A stretch of 33,202 nt of DNA from DATGFK01 sp040007395 (GCA_040007395.1 JBDTVG010000234.1:1-33202), one strand, 5' to 3'. Numbered from the stretch's first letter, positions 24,153 to 32,293 are shown. A program made the numbers and translations. The notes: generated by a model not told the origin, from the sequence alone.

Positions 24153-24189
24153 AAATGTCATCAGAGAAATGACAATTCAGATGACATTT
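24153..24189. promoter_or_regulatory. cluster of TGTCAT/ATGACA sites upstream of the DoxX-like gene
   Basis: AAATGTCAT (24153-24161) and ATGACATTT (24181-24189) form a perfect 9-bp inverted repeat, and a further AAATGACA (24167-24174) sits between them, so there are three half-sites in 37 bases. This is the layout expected for a dimeric NarL/DevR-type regulator or similar. No T-tract follows, so it is less likely to be the terminator of the adjacent histidine kinase gene. Confidence 0.5.
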
Positions 24190-24201
24190 GCCGTAGCAGC
24201 C

Positions 24202-25338
24202 TTAGTAGGGGAGCGTAACAGTGAGCGTTGTGCCGCGCGCGGGCTGGCTGATAATCTCGACAGAGCCGCCAAGCTGCTGCACTCGGCGGCGCATATTCTG
24301 CAAACCGCTGCCCCGCGAGACACTTTCTGGCTCGAAGCCCTGACCGTTGTCGGAGATGACAAGGGTCAGCTGCCTTCCGGTTTCGTTGAGATCTAAGTAC
24401 ACCTCGGTAGCGTTCGCGTGGCGGACGATATTCGAGAGTGTCTCGCGGATGATCTGTACCAAGGCGTGGAGTCGTTCATCGGTCAGGTGAAGAAAACCCC
24501 GCGCCACTTCGATGACCAGACGAGCGCTAGAGACCTGCCGGAAACCTTTGCTGATCTCGTCCAAGTGCTCATGCAGCGCCACGCTCAAGTTGACTCCGAC
24601 TCGTAAGTCTTGAATATACTTGCGTAAGTCTTCGATCACACGGTTCAGATCTTGGTTTGCACTGGCGATCTGTTCCTGCGCTTCGGGCTTATCTTTCAGG
24701 GTCAAGCGTGTTAAATCCAGTTTAATGCCAATAGCATAGATCGACTGGATAATGCCATCGTGGAGTTCCATACTGATACGGTCACGCTCTTCGATCACGG
24801 CAAGCTTTTGCAGTTGGTCGGCAAGGTCAGCCTTTTCGATAGCAATGGCAGCGTGACTCGCCAACATCACCACGACATGTTCATCATCTTTGCTAAAGGG
24901 TTTACCATCGAGTCGGTCACACAGATACAGACTACCCAGATGTTTACCCTTCGATATAATCGGTACGCCCAGAAAACTAGTCATCGGGGGATGGCTTTCC
25001 GGGAATCCTACAGAACGTTCGTCATCTTGCATTCGTGCAAGCCGAATCGGTTCCGGGCGCATAATCAGCAGACCGAGCAGTCCCAAGCCGCGCGGATAGT
25101 GATCCATCTGGGCAATATGTTCGTCAGTCATGCCATATGTAAAGAATTGCGCCATGCCTCCTTTGTCATCGGGGATACCGAGGGCTGCATAGCGGGCGTT
25201 CACGAGGTGTGCAGTAATTTCGGCAAGACGCAGCAGCACTCGGTCAAGGCTAAGTTCGGCGGTTAACGCTCCTAACGCCTCACTTAGCGCACTCAGTTTG
25301 GCCTCGGATCGGTCAGAGGCAGAGGAGATGTTTGTCAT
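24202..25338 (-). CDS. GAF-domain sensor histidine kinase, DosS/DevS-like
   Basis: 378-residue soluble kinase. The GAF domain (about 22-172) closely follows the first GAF domain of Mycobacterium DosS/DevS: HYPRGLGLLGLLI, then SVGFPESHPPMTSFLGVPI and GSLYLCDR. H116 falls on the haem-ligating His149 of DosS and Y138 on its distal Tyr171, with the same 22-residue spacing. The HisKA_3 helix carries the phospho-acceptor H193 in ISMELHDGIIQSIYAIG. HATPase motifs are N303 (ETLSNIVRHA), DNGQGF (330-335) and GSGLQNM. Only one GAF is present, whereas DosS has two. No membrane segment or signal peptide. It is divergent from its likely partner regulator across 130 bases. Likely a cytosolic O2/NO/CO or redox sensor, but haem binding is an inference. 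No strong ribosome binding site precedes the ATG. Confidence 0.88.
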   Translation of the reverse strand: MTNISSASDRSEAKLSALSEALGALTAELSLDRVLLRLAEITAHLVNARYAALGIPDDKGGMAQFFTYGMTDEHIAQMDHYPRGLGLLGLLIMRPEPIRLARMQDDERSVGFPESHPPMTSFLGVPIISKGKHLGSLYLCDRLDGKPFSKDDEHVVVMLASHAAIAIEKADLADQLQKLAVIEERDRISMELHDGIIQSIYAIGIKLDLTRLTLKDKPEAQEQIASANQDLNRVIEDLRKYIQDLRVGVNLSVALHEHLDEISKGFRQVSSARLVIEVARGFLHLTDERLHALVQIIRETLSNIVRHANATEVYLDLNETGRQLTLVISDNGQGFEPESVSRGSGLQNMRRRVQQLGGSVEIISQPARGTTLTVTLPY

Positions 25339-25468
25339 AAGAAACTAATGGCTTTCGTCATTTTCAAATGGGCTAAATGTGTGTATTGTAATATTATCGT
25401 CTATAGAGCAAGCACTACAGTACCCAATGTAACTTGGTTCGCCAAGAAATATTAAGTAGAGGAATCCC
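25339..25468. promoter_or_regulatory. divergent promoter region of the kinase and response regulator genes
   Basis: This 130-base, AT-rich region carries CTTGG-ttcg-CCAAG (25433-25446), a short hairpin or dyad 22 bases before the regulator start, and a CATTT-tc-AAATG dyad (about 25359-25370) preceded by GTC, which resembles the GTCATTT units upstream of the DoxX-like gene. It would fit autoregulation by the response regulator but is short and not statistically tested. Confidence 0.4.
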
Positions 25469-26131
25469 GTGAAGTCAATTCGCATTGTTGTCGCTGATGA
25501 TCATGAAGTCGTGCGTATGGGAATTAAATCGCTGTTACATCAACACGCCGATTTGCAAGTTGTCGGCGAAGCCTCTACAGGTGAGGAAGCGGTCGAACAG
25601 GCAGTACTTCATCGCCCTGATGTCGTTGTCATGGACATCCGTATGCCGGGAATGTCGGGCGTGGAAGCCTGTCGGCTGATCTCCCAACAAATCCCGGATA
25701 CACGGGTCGTGATGCTTACCTCTTTTGCCGAGGACGATCTGTTATTTGCAGCGATCCGTGCCGGAGCAGCGGGTTATGTATTGAAACGCATTGGCAGCGA
25801 TGATCTTGTAAGCGCTATCAAGGCGGTAGCGCGTGGCGAGTCAGCACTTGACCCAGCAATGACACAGGCTGTTTTTAGGGAGGTTAGTCAAATGGAAAAA
25901 GCGAAGGATGCCACTATTTTTGCCGACCTGTCCACACAGGAATTACGAGTGCTAGCCTTGATCTCCGAAGGGTTAACCAACCGTGAGATTGCTGGGAAAC
26001 TATTTCTGGGCGAAGGTACAGTGCGTAACTATGTGAGCAACGTCTTGAGTAAGCTGAATCTTGCCAATCGTGCCGAAGCAGCAGCTTTTGCCGTGCAACA
26101 CAATGTCAAAAATTATACAGCCTCTGACTGA
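25469..26131 (+). CDS. NarL/DevR-family response regulator
   Basis: 220-residue two-component regulator. The receiver domain (1-120) has the acidic pair D10-D11, the phospho-acceptor D56 in VVVMDIRMPGMSG, T/S in MLTSFAEDD and K in YVLKRIG. A LuxR-type helix-turn-helix lies at about 153-212 (LSTQELRVLALISEGLTNREIAGKLFLGEGTVRNYVSNVLSKL). The domain order and the FADLSTQELRVL linker are as in DevR/NarL. The start is GTG, with AGAGGA 6 bases upstream. It is divergent from the DosS-like kinase, the arrangement of a cognate pair. Likely targets are the palindrome-rich promoters nearby. It ends 18 bases from the convergent isomerase gene. Confidence 0.93.
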   Translation: MKSIRIVVADDHEVVRMGIKSLLHQHADLQVVGEASTGEEAVEQAVLHRPDVVVMDIRMPGMSGVEACRLISQQIPDTRVVMLTSFAEDDLLFAAIRAGAAGYVLKRIGSDDLVSAIKAVARGESALDPAMTQAVFREVSQMEKAKDATIFADLSTQELRVLALISEGLTNREIAGKLFLGEGTVRNYVSNVLSKLNLANRAEAAAFAVQHNVKNYTASD

Positions 26132-26149
26132 AAATCGGAATTTAGAAAA

Positions 26150-26959
26150 TCATATTGCTAGCGCGGCGGCAATAGCAGTCCAGATTTTCGGGAAAGTGGT
26201 ACTAAACTGGCTGGGCGCTAACATCCAGCGGGTCGCTTCGGCAGTCTCGACAAACGTCTGATACAGCGAACGATCCGTCGTTAACCCTAGATCAGGGAAT
26301 GGCTCAGGCGACCAGCGTTGCAGGTCAGCTACCGATGAATAGGTGGGATTCTTAATCCAGCCTTGATCGACTGTGCTGAGATAGGCTGCACCGTGCATTT
26401 GCGCCAGTGGTTCATAAATCCCCTGCACTGCCAATGGAACAATATCGGAAAACAGCAGAGGCTCATCTCCTGCATTGATAGCAACATGGTACATATTCGG
26501 CGGGATGACAACCTTGTCGCCGGGATGGGCTTCTACCATCGCGACAAACGGAGCCGAACGGGTCGCCACATTGAGCGTCTGGAATAGGAAATAAGCGGTT
26601 CCATACAACACTTCACAAATTTCGGTGTAGTTCAAATGGCTGTTAGTGGGTGTGTTGTGGAGATGCCCAATTGTTTTGGCACGTTCGTGTCCCAACGAAT
26701 GCGGATACATTAACGTCAGTTCATAACGTAATCCCGTGTTGGCAAGCAGTGCGTGATCCTTTCTGCGTCTGACTCCATTGTACATCCAGAATTGGATCTG
26801 CTTGGCAGGTTCGCATGAATCCGGATCGAGCGCTACAGGCCGTAGCCTACCCCGTTCACGGGGTCGCGTTTCGTCTACCAGCAAATCATCGCCTAAGGCT
26901 AATGTTCCATCCTCAGCCCAAGCAAGATCAATCCCGGCAAGATCAGACAAGTTAACCAT
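26150..26959 (-). CDS. cupin-type glucose-6-phosphate isomerase
   Basis: 269 residues, PF06560-type phosphoglucose isomerase interconverting glucose-6-phosphate and fructose-6-phosphate, a metal-dependent family best known in euryarchaea and scattered in bacteria. The cupin motif T-x-G-H-x-H-x(11)-E is TIGHLHNTPTNSHLNYTEICEVLYG, giving ligands H99, H101 and E113, and the second motif supplies H158 in IPPNMYHVAINAGDEPLLFSD. In the usual E-h-Y-E signature the Tyr is Cys115 here. The protein is longer than the roughly 190-residue archaeal enzymes, with extra N- and C-terminal segments. AAGGG lies 5 bases before the ATG. It converges on the response regulator. A related sugar-phosphate cupin activity remains possible. 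Confidence 0.75.
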   Translation of the reverse strand: MVNLSDLAGIDLAWAEDGTLALGDDLLVDETRPRERGRLRPVALDPDSCEPAKQIQFWMYNGVRRRKDHALLANTGLRYELTLMYPHSLGHERAKTIGHLHNTPTNSHLNYTEICEVLYGTAYFLFQTLNVATRSAPFVAMVEAHPGDKVVIPPNMYHVAINAGDEPLLFSDIVPLAVQGIYEPLAQMHGAAYLSTVDQGWIKNPTYSSVADLQRWSPEPFPDLGLTTDRSLYQTFVETAEATRWMLAPSQFSTTFPKIWTAIAAALAI

Positions 26960-27138
26960 AACACCCTTTTCATGTTTCGTTTTGGACGAAAAGATAAACT
27001 GATTCTAAAAGATGGGTAAAATTGTACAATCGATGACCTTCAACCTTTTGAACGTTATCAATTGTCTGCATAATGTATTACGTAGCAACCCGATCTAAAG
27101 TTGATTTTGTTCGTTTTTTATAACGAGGAGCAAACCTA

Positions 27139-27933
27139 GTGGATTTAGGACTAAGAGATAAAGTAGCTGTGATCACGGGCGGCAGTGTTGGCATTGGGTT
27201 AGCAATCGCGGAGGGACTCGCACAAGAGGGAGTACAACTAGCTCTGTGCGCCAGAGATGAAGCCCGCGTGGTCGAAAAAGCCAATGCCATTCAACAGCAG
27301 TACGGCGTAAAGGCTATCGGGGTCAAAGCCGATATGAGCAAGACTGAGGACATCAGTCATTTTGTGGCAGAAGTTGAAAAAGTATTTGGTGGCGCAGATA
27401 TTCTTATTAACAACGCTGGCACAGGCAGTGACGAAACTATTTTAGAGGCCACTGACGATAAATGGCAATATTATATGGATCTTCACCTGATGGCAGCGGT
27501 CAGGCTGTCGCGTAGCCTTGCCGTCTCCATGCGTAACCGGGGCGGTGGCGTGATTATCAATAATGCTTCAATCTGTGCCAGCCAACCGTTGGGCTACGAA
27601 CCGATCTATAATGTCAGCAAAGCCGCATTGGTCATGTTCTCGAAATGTCTGGCGAACGAGTTGATTCCCTACAATATCCGGGTGAATGCCATCAATCCCG
27701 GCCTTGTGCTGACTCCCGATTGGCAGAAGACCGCAAAATTGTTAACTGCTGGAACTGACACGACGTGGGAAGCCTACCTCGACAAGATCGCCAAAGATAA
27801 TGCGCCGATTGGTCGCTTTGCCACTCCCGAAGAAATTGCCAATTTCTTTGTATTTATCTGTTCCCCGAAAGCCAGTTACAGTGTCGGGTCTACTTATTTT
27901 GTTGACGGCGGTTGGCTGAAAGTCGTTAGCTAA
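27139..27933 (+). CDS. short-chain dehydrogenase/reductase (SDR), classical type
   Basis: 264-residue NAD(P)-dependent oxidoreductase. The cofactor loop is TGGSVGIG (13-20), NNAG is at 91-94, catalytic S144 is in NNASICAS, and Y157 and K161 form YNVSK. The C-terminal ASYSVGSTYFVDGGW is typical. An acidic residue does not directly follow the second strand (LCARDEARV), so NADP+ use is slightly favoured by the Arg. It starts with GTG behind GAGGAG at 7 bases. It reads into the nuclease-like gene 34 bases downstream and may share its transcript. It differs clearly from the other SDR at 18481; substrate unknown. Confidence 0.9.
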   Translation: MDLGLRDKVAVITGGSVGIGLAIAEGLAQEGVQLALCARDEARVVEKANAIQQQYGVKAIGVKADMSKTEDISHFVAEVEKVFGGADILINNAGTGSDETILEATDDKWQYYMDLHLMAAVRLSRSLAVSMRNRGGGVIINNASICASQPLGYEPIYNVSKAALVMFSKCLANELIPYNIRVNAINPGLVLTPDWQKTAKLLTAGTDTTWEAYLDKIAKDNAPIGRFATPEEIANFFVFICSPKASYSVGSTYFVDGGWLKVVS

Positions 27934-27967
27934 GGGCTTCGCAAGCATACTCACAAGAGTTGATAGG

Positions 27968-29068
27968 TTGAAACATCCTTCTATGGATCTGACAACGGAA
28001 CAGAAAGACCAGATAGCTCGCTTTGTGCCTGCATTCCGACGCTATCTTGACGATACCGAAGTGGATGCGAATATACTCGAACGGCAGGCACGAGTACAGT
28101 TGTTTGCCGATCTGCTTTCACCAGAAGGCTTGAGTCAGATGTCCGAACTTGAATTCGGGCAGGTGATTAGCTCGCTGTGGGCTAGCCGGATCTGGGGCGA
28201 CAAGCGCTATCTGGTCGATAAGTTGATTTATGATAACGGCCTGCCCATGTTGGTCGATCAGTTGCGACGGTTGCTGTGGGGTAAAGGCAGCGTCGCAGCG
28301 CGATATGATACATTCCGCAAAACAATCCGAGGACTAGGCGCAGCATCCATCACAGAGATTATGGCCTTTGTCCATCCCGAAGGGTGCAGCCTATGGAACG
28401 ATGTCGTGCGGCAAGCGTTAGAGATTCTCGGAATTCAGATCGCCCGCAAATCGCGGATTGCTGGGCCTGAATACGAGGCACTCAACAAGATCTTTGCCGC
28501 GATCCGTGAAGAACTTGCCCAACAGGGCATCGATGGGCTGGACTTTCTCGACACGGCCTACTTCCTCTTTGCGGTGCAGGAAACAGGCAAAGAGAGCGCT
28601 ACGCCGACAGCAGCAACCCGGATCACTGTTCCAGAGGTTCCACCAGACTTCGATCACGATGAAGCCATCGAAGCGTTGGTCAATATCGGGCAGTGGCTTG
28701 GCTTTCAGGCTGAAAAAGAAAAGATGGTCGCCAAAGGGTCACGAGTCGATGCTATCTGGCAGGCGCGAATCGCCAATCTCGGTGTCGTGACCTACGTGTT
28801 TGAAGTGCAGCGGCGCGGCTCAATAGACTCGCTGATCGTGAATCTGCAACGTGCCCAAAACAATCCCACCGTTCAGCGCTTGATTGTAGTTGCCACCTCC
28901 GACGAAATTGAGCAGATCCGCCAAGAGATCGCCACTATGCCGGAGGGATTCCGCAAGTCAATCAGCTTTATGGAAGTGGATGAGGTACACCACGCCGCCG
29001 CATTAATCAGCGAACTATCTGGGATTATTGGCAAGCTAGAACTGGTTCGTAGCGAGTTTAGCGTATAA
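27968..29068 (+). CDS. unknown protein with a probable PD-(D/E)XK nuclease-like C-terminal domain
   Basis: 366 residues. About 1-200 is largely helical and contains FRKTIRGLGAASITEIMAFVHPEGCSLWNDVVRQALEILGI (116-156), a segment seen in some proteins linked to restriction or DNA metabolism, though I cannot name the family. After a Thr/Ala/Pro linker (205-228), residues 229-310 look like a restriction-endonuclease-like fold: a helix (EAIEALVNIGQWLGF), then GSRVDAIW with D261, a strand ending YVFEVQ with E279 and Q281 in the E-x-K position, the RRGSIDSLIVNLQRAQN helix and the strand VQRLIVVAT. Q replaces K as in Mrr-type nucleases. The first codon is TTG (27968), with an in-frame ATG at 27983. 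It follows an SDR gene closely; no methylase or helicase partner is near. Confidence 0.6.
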   Translation: MKHPSMDLTTEQKDQIARFVPAFRRYLDDTEVDANILERQARVQLFADLLSPEGLSQMSELEFGQVISSLWASRIWGDKRYLVDKLIYDNGLPMLVDQLRRLLWGKGSVAARYDTFRKTIRGLGAASITEIMAFVHPEGCSLWNDVVRQALEILGIQIARKSRIAGPEYEALNKIFAAIREELAQQGIDGLDFLDTAYFLFAVQETGKESATPTAATRITVPEVPPDFDHDEAIEALVNIGQWLGFQAEKEKMVAKGSRVDAIWQARIANLGVVTYVFEVQRRGSIDSLIVNLQRAQNNPTVQRLIVVATSDEIEQIRQEIATMPEGFRKSISFMEVDEVHHAAALISELSGIIGKLELVRSEFSV

Positions 29069-29102
29069 ATATAACATCTGACATACGAATTGTTTTGCAA
29101 GG

Positions 29103-29132
29103 CTTCCGCCTACGGGACAAGGGTTGCGGAAG
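29103..29132 (+). terminator. weak hairpin after the nuclease-like gene
   Basis: cttccgc (29103-29109) pairs with gcggaag (29126-29132) across 16 bases, 35 bases beyond the stop codon. What follows (atgacttatc) is not a T-run. It is the only visible candidate for ending the SDR/nuclease-like transcript before the AT-richer gene that follows. Confidence 0.35.
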
Positions 29133-29271
29133 ATGACTTATCGTTGTGTGATCCTAGTCAACTACCGTTTCGTTCTACTAAAAGTGTATAGGCGTGCGAA
29201 TTTCCCTAATTGCTTTAATTTGCCTAAAATAAGCTATCTCATGTCACTTAATGATCAGGAATTGGTAGCCT

Positions 29272-31626
29272 ATGAAACCAACAGTGCGAATTCTACCCCC
29301 GATTACATTACCCCTACTATTAAGCGAATGGGTAATCATCTTTATTTTTGTATTGTCAGCTACAGCCCATTTACAAAACTGGTCACAGGATATGAAGCTC
29401 TCCGGTGCAGAGTTTGCCAGTTTTGCACATCCCGGCGGGTATGCTGCCACAGTATTTCAACTCACTGGCAAAATCCCATTGTGGAATCCGTTTAATGGCA
29501 ATGGTGAGCCTATGCTCGAATCTCCTTTTTCCTACGTACTTAACCCGTTGATGATGACTCCCCTCTTGCTCTTTGGTTATATTCAGGGAACAAAGCTGGC
29601 GCTCATTATTCATGTGGGATTGATGGGGTATGGCGGTTGGGCACTTGCACGCATACTCGGTCTCCGAACCCCCGGACGGTTGTTGTTAGCGCTACTCTTA
29701 TTAGGAAGCGGAAGTATGTCGGCCCAGATGGAATCGGGTTTTTTTCAACTGGCCTGTATCCAGGCCTATATTCCATGGTTGCTGGCTGGCCTTTATGGCA
29801 CGCTCTATACAAAGTGGCGTTGGCCCGTAGGTATAGTGGCAGTTTCGGCTACGATGATATTGTTTGCAGGAGTTTTTTGGTACGTCTTTCATATCATAAT
29901 TATGTCCGCTGTTGTGGTAGCCTTCGGAGTCATTAGTTGGGATTCTAAGCAAAAAATATTTATCTTCCATCGAAATAGACTTTACCGCTTGATATGGGCT
30001 GTGTTATTTACGCTTCTTTTGAGCGCTGTCCGTATGTTACCTCAGATAAATAGTTACTTGGTGACGCACCCAATAGAAATCCCTCAGAGGGGGCATCCTT
30101 TTCTTGACCTGTTCATGAATTATTTTATTCCCAGAGATTCTCCTAATAGTATTTGGCCTTTTGTATGGGAATCTCATCATTATGTAGTGGCTCCGTTATT
30201 AGCTATTTCAATTCTTGTCCTACGTGTGGCTATTTTCGGAAACCGCATGGGCAATGAATGGCGGGTCCTCATTCCGGGGGCAATCATTATTTTTATTTTC
30301 ACCTACATCTCACAAGGAAATTTACCAGCCAGCCGATGGATCTTCGAGACATTTACTTTTATGCAACAGTTTCGACAAATTGGTCGGATTATGGCAGTCG
30401 CTAGCCCTTGGATCATAATTATTCTTGCTGTATGGTTTAATCGAATATGTGGGTTTTTACTTCAACGCACCCAACTCCTATTTAAGAGGCTGGCTGATAG
30501 CCACATTCCTCGTGTAGAGCAAGGCGTAGTTGGTGCAATAGCACTAGGCATATTATTCGCTATAACCATTGGGGCTTACCTTTCTATAGTAGACGTAGAA
30601 AATAATTGGAAACGCACTGCACACGTTGACTCAATTGAGGACTCGCGACAAGAAAGCATCGGCTTGTCTTTTTTACGTGAAAGGTATCCGACCAAGTTTT
30701 TACCAGTCCAATCACAAGGTCTATCTTTTCGTATAGGATACTTTCCTGTATTGATACGGGCTGCACTTGGTACTTATGATATCCGGACAGATGGTGTAAA
30801 ACCCACTTTGGGTACAGTAGAGCAGTTATCTTTTTATTCCGAGTTCGCGGCAGGTGGTAATAATGATTTCCATACATGGCTTCAGCACAACATGGGCTTC
30901 AAGCCGATGGAAGGTTCGCCTATTGTGGATGGACAACCTGTGGCATACCAAAACCCAAATAACCCACCTTATGCGTTTACAGTAACACTTGATACATTGA
31001 AGTCCCATAAAAATAAATTAGGGACTCAAGATATTACCCCCGTAGAAAGTTATAACCATCACATCGAAACCATTGATGCAACTCTGAACGACTATCCACC
31101 GAATAGTGTGTTCGTCGTCCTTGAGATTGACTATCCCGGATGGATTGTCACAGTCAATGATCACCCTGCCCAACTTGAATCAGTGGGTGGTCGGCTTGGC
31201 GTGGTTTTGCCCGATAAAGCCGCTAATACACCCGCTACGCGAGTAACATTTTCATATAGACCTTTACAAGTCTACGTGGGTGCTTGGATAACTATCTTAG
31301 GTACTTTATTATTTAGTGCTTATATACTAAGGCTGGACGAATACATTGTCATTGAGAGATTTATTACACCTGCCATAAGACAGGATTTGCAACTTATAGC
31401 AGATAAGCTAAAGTCGCCTGAGTTATTTGAAGTGAAGCGTGAAAACATAACGCTACCTAGATATCGACTCACCATCAAATTGGACAGTCTGATCCCATAC
31501 TCTTGGAGGGTTCGCGCACAACAAATTTTTATCCATCTGCTAATCGGTGGTATAGCACTGTTCAAGCATATATTCTTGAATCCCACCTTGCTAATGGATG
31601 AAGAATATGAAGGTGATGACGAATAA
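29272..31626 (+). CDS. large polytopic membrane protein, YfhO/GT-C glycosyltransferase-like
   Basis: 784 residues. About eleven or more membrane helices occupy residues 10-440, starting with LLLSEWVIIFIFVLSATAHL. An extracytoplasmic acidic region early in the chain (AEFASFAHPGG, GKIPLWNPFNGNGEPML) matches the loop of YfhO/GT-C proteins that takes a polyprenyl-phosphate sugar, with FNGNGEPM in the position of the usual catalytic or donor-binding loop. A large outside domain (about 450-670) contains LEIDYPGWIVTVNDHPAQLES...GRLGVVLPD...VTFSYRPLQVYVGAWITILG, the typical YfhO C-terminal ending. A final membrane helix and cytosolic tail follow. It likely transfers sugars to envelope polymers. The DNA is visibly AT-richer than the neighbours, which may mean a different history. 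Confidence 0.72.
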   Translation: MKPTVRILPPITLPLLLSEWVIIFIFVLSATAHLQNWSQDMKLSGAEFASFAHPGGYAATVFQLTGKIPLWNPFNGNGEPMLESPFSYVLNPLMMTPLLLFGYIQGTKLALIIHVGLMGYGGWALARILGLRTPGRLLLALLLLGSGSMSAQMESGFFQLACIQAYIPWLLAGLYGTLYTKWRWPVGIVAVSATMILFAGVFWYVFHIIIMSAVVVAFGVISWDSKQKIFIFHRNRLYRLIWAVLFTLLLSAVRMLPQINSYLVTHPIEIPQRGHPFLDLFMNYFIPRDSPNSIWPFVWESHHYVVAPLLAISILVLRVAIFGNRMGNEWRVLIPGAIIIFIFTYISQGNLPASRWIFETFTFMQQFRQIGRIMAVASPWIIIILAVWFNRICGFLLQRTQLLFKRLADSHIPRVEQGVVGAIALGILFAITIGAYLSIVDVENNWKRTAHVDSIEDSRQESIGLSFLRERYPTKFLPVQSQGLSFRIGYFPVLIRAALGTYDIRTDGVKPTLGTVEQLSFYSEFAAGGNNDFHTWLQHNMGFKPMEGSPIVDGQPVAYQNPNNPPYAFTVTLDTLKSHKNKLGTQDITPVESYNHHIETIDATLNDYPPNSVFVVLEIDYPGWIVTVNDHPAQLESVGGRLGVVLPDKAANTPATRVTFSYRPLQVYVGAWITILGTLLFSAYILRLDEYIVIERFITPAIRQDLQLIADKLKSPELFEVKRENITLPRYRLTIKLDSLIPYSWRVRAQQIFIHLLIGGIALFKHIFLNPTLLMDEEYEGDDE

Positions 31627-31645
31627 GTATGACGATCAACATCTT

Positions 31646-31679
31646 AGCGGTATGACTTTCTTATGGCTGCCATACCGCT
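31646..31679. terminator. hairpin between convergent genes
   Basis: AGCGGTATG (31646-31654) pairs perfectly with CATACCGCT (31671-31679), with 16 bases in between. It lies between the stop of the YfhO-like gene (31626) and the end of yajC (31696), which converge. No long T-run is present, so it is a moderate bidirectional terminator candidate. Confidence 0.5.
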
Positions 31680-31695
31680 GACAGACTTTATCAAA

Positions 31696-32034
31696 CTAGA
31701 CGCGGCTGCGAATACGTGCCTCGGCGGAAGGATCAACGCCGACCTGTGCGTTAAGCGCTACATCGTCGGGCTGGTAGGGACGGCTCAAGGCGGCGGTTAG
31801 CACCTTTACCTCGACATTATCCGCGATCTGAACATAGGCCGTTCCCGCGTCAGGATCAATGCTGGATACGATCCCGATAATCCCGCCAAAGGTAATCACC
31901 TCGTCCCCCGGCCCAAGCGTGCGTACCAGTTGGTTGTGCTTCTTGAATTCGCGCTGTTTGGGCATAATCACCATCGAGTAGTAAGCTCCCATCAACAGCA
32001 GAACTACCACCGAAAAAACGACAAATTCAGACAT
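31696..32034 (-). CDS. yajC: preprotein translocase subunit YajC
   Basis: 112-residue membrane protein associated with SecDF of the Sec protein export machinery. A single N-terminal helix (4-25, VVFSVVVLLLMGAYYSMVIMP) is followed by the conserved cytosolic block PKQREFKKHNQLVRTLGPGDEVITFGGIIGIVSSI and VKVLTAALSRP. The C-terminal tail is short and charged. GGAGAG lies 9 bases before the ATG, and a good promoter lies just upstream. secD and secF, its usual neighbours, are not within the window. Confidence 0.93.
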   Translation of the reverse strand: MSEFVVFSVVVLLLMGAYYSMVIMPKQREFKKHNQLVRTLGPGDEVITFGGIIGIVSSIDPDAGTAYVQIADNVEVKVLTAALSRPYQPDDVALNAQVGVDPSAEARIRSRV

Positions 32035-32064
32035 TCACTTATCTCTCCGTTAACCATCAATCGG

Positions 32065-32093
32065 ATTATAAAACATCGTCGGTCAAAACCCAA
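32065..32093 (-). promoter_or_regulatory. sigma70-type promoter of yajC
   Basis: On the minus strand TATAAT (plus-strand attata, 32065-32070) is a perfect -10 box. TTGGGT (plus-strand acccaa, 32088-32093) lies 17 bases upstream as a -35 with the TTG matched. Predicted start of transcription is about 32058, giving a leader of roughly 24 bases with the GGAGAG ribosome binding site. Confidence 0.55.
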
Positions 32094-32293
32094 CGAGCCG
32101 TTTGGATTTGTGATAGTTTGACCGGTAGGAAAGTTCCGGCGAGTCGATTCACGAGGTTATGAAAAAGCATTAAGACAACTACGGACTAACCACAACGCTC
32201 TCAAGGTTCACTAAAGGCTTTGGTCATTCTGTATTTAGTTATTATTTAGGCTAATCTAACAGTCGTTTTTGAAAACACGTTGACAAATTGACA

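Noticed and set aside
27968..29068. A restriction-modification or defence island around the nuclease-like gene
   Set aside because: The flanking genes are an SDR, a sugar-phosphate isomerase, a YfhO-like protein and YajC. No methyltransferase, specificity subunit, helicase or toxin-antitoxin pair is present.
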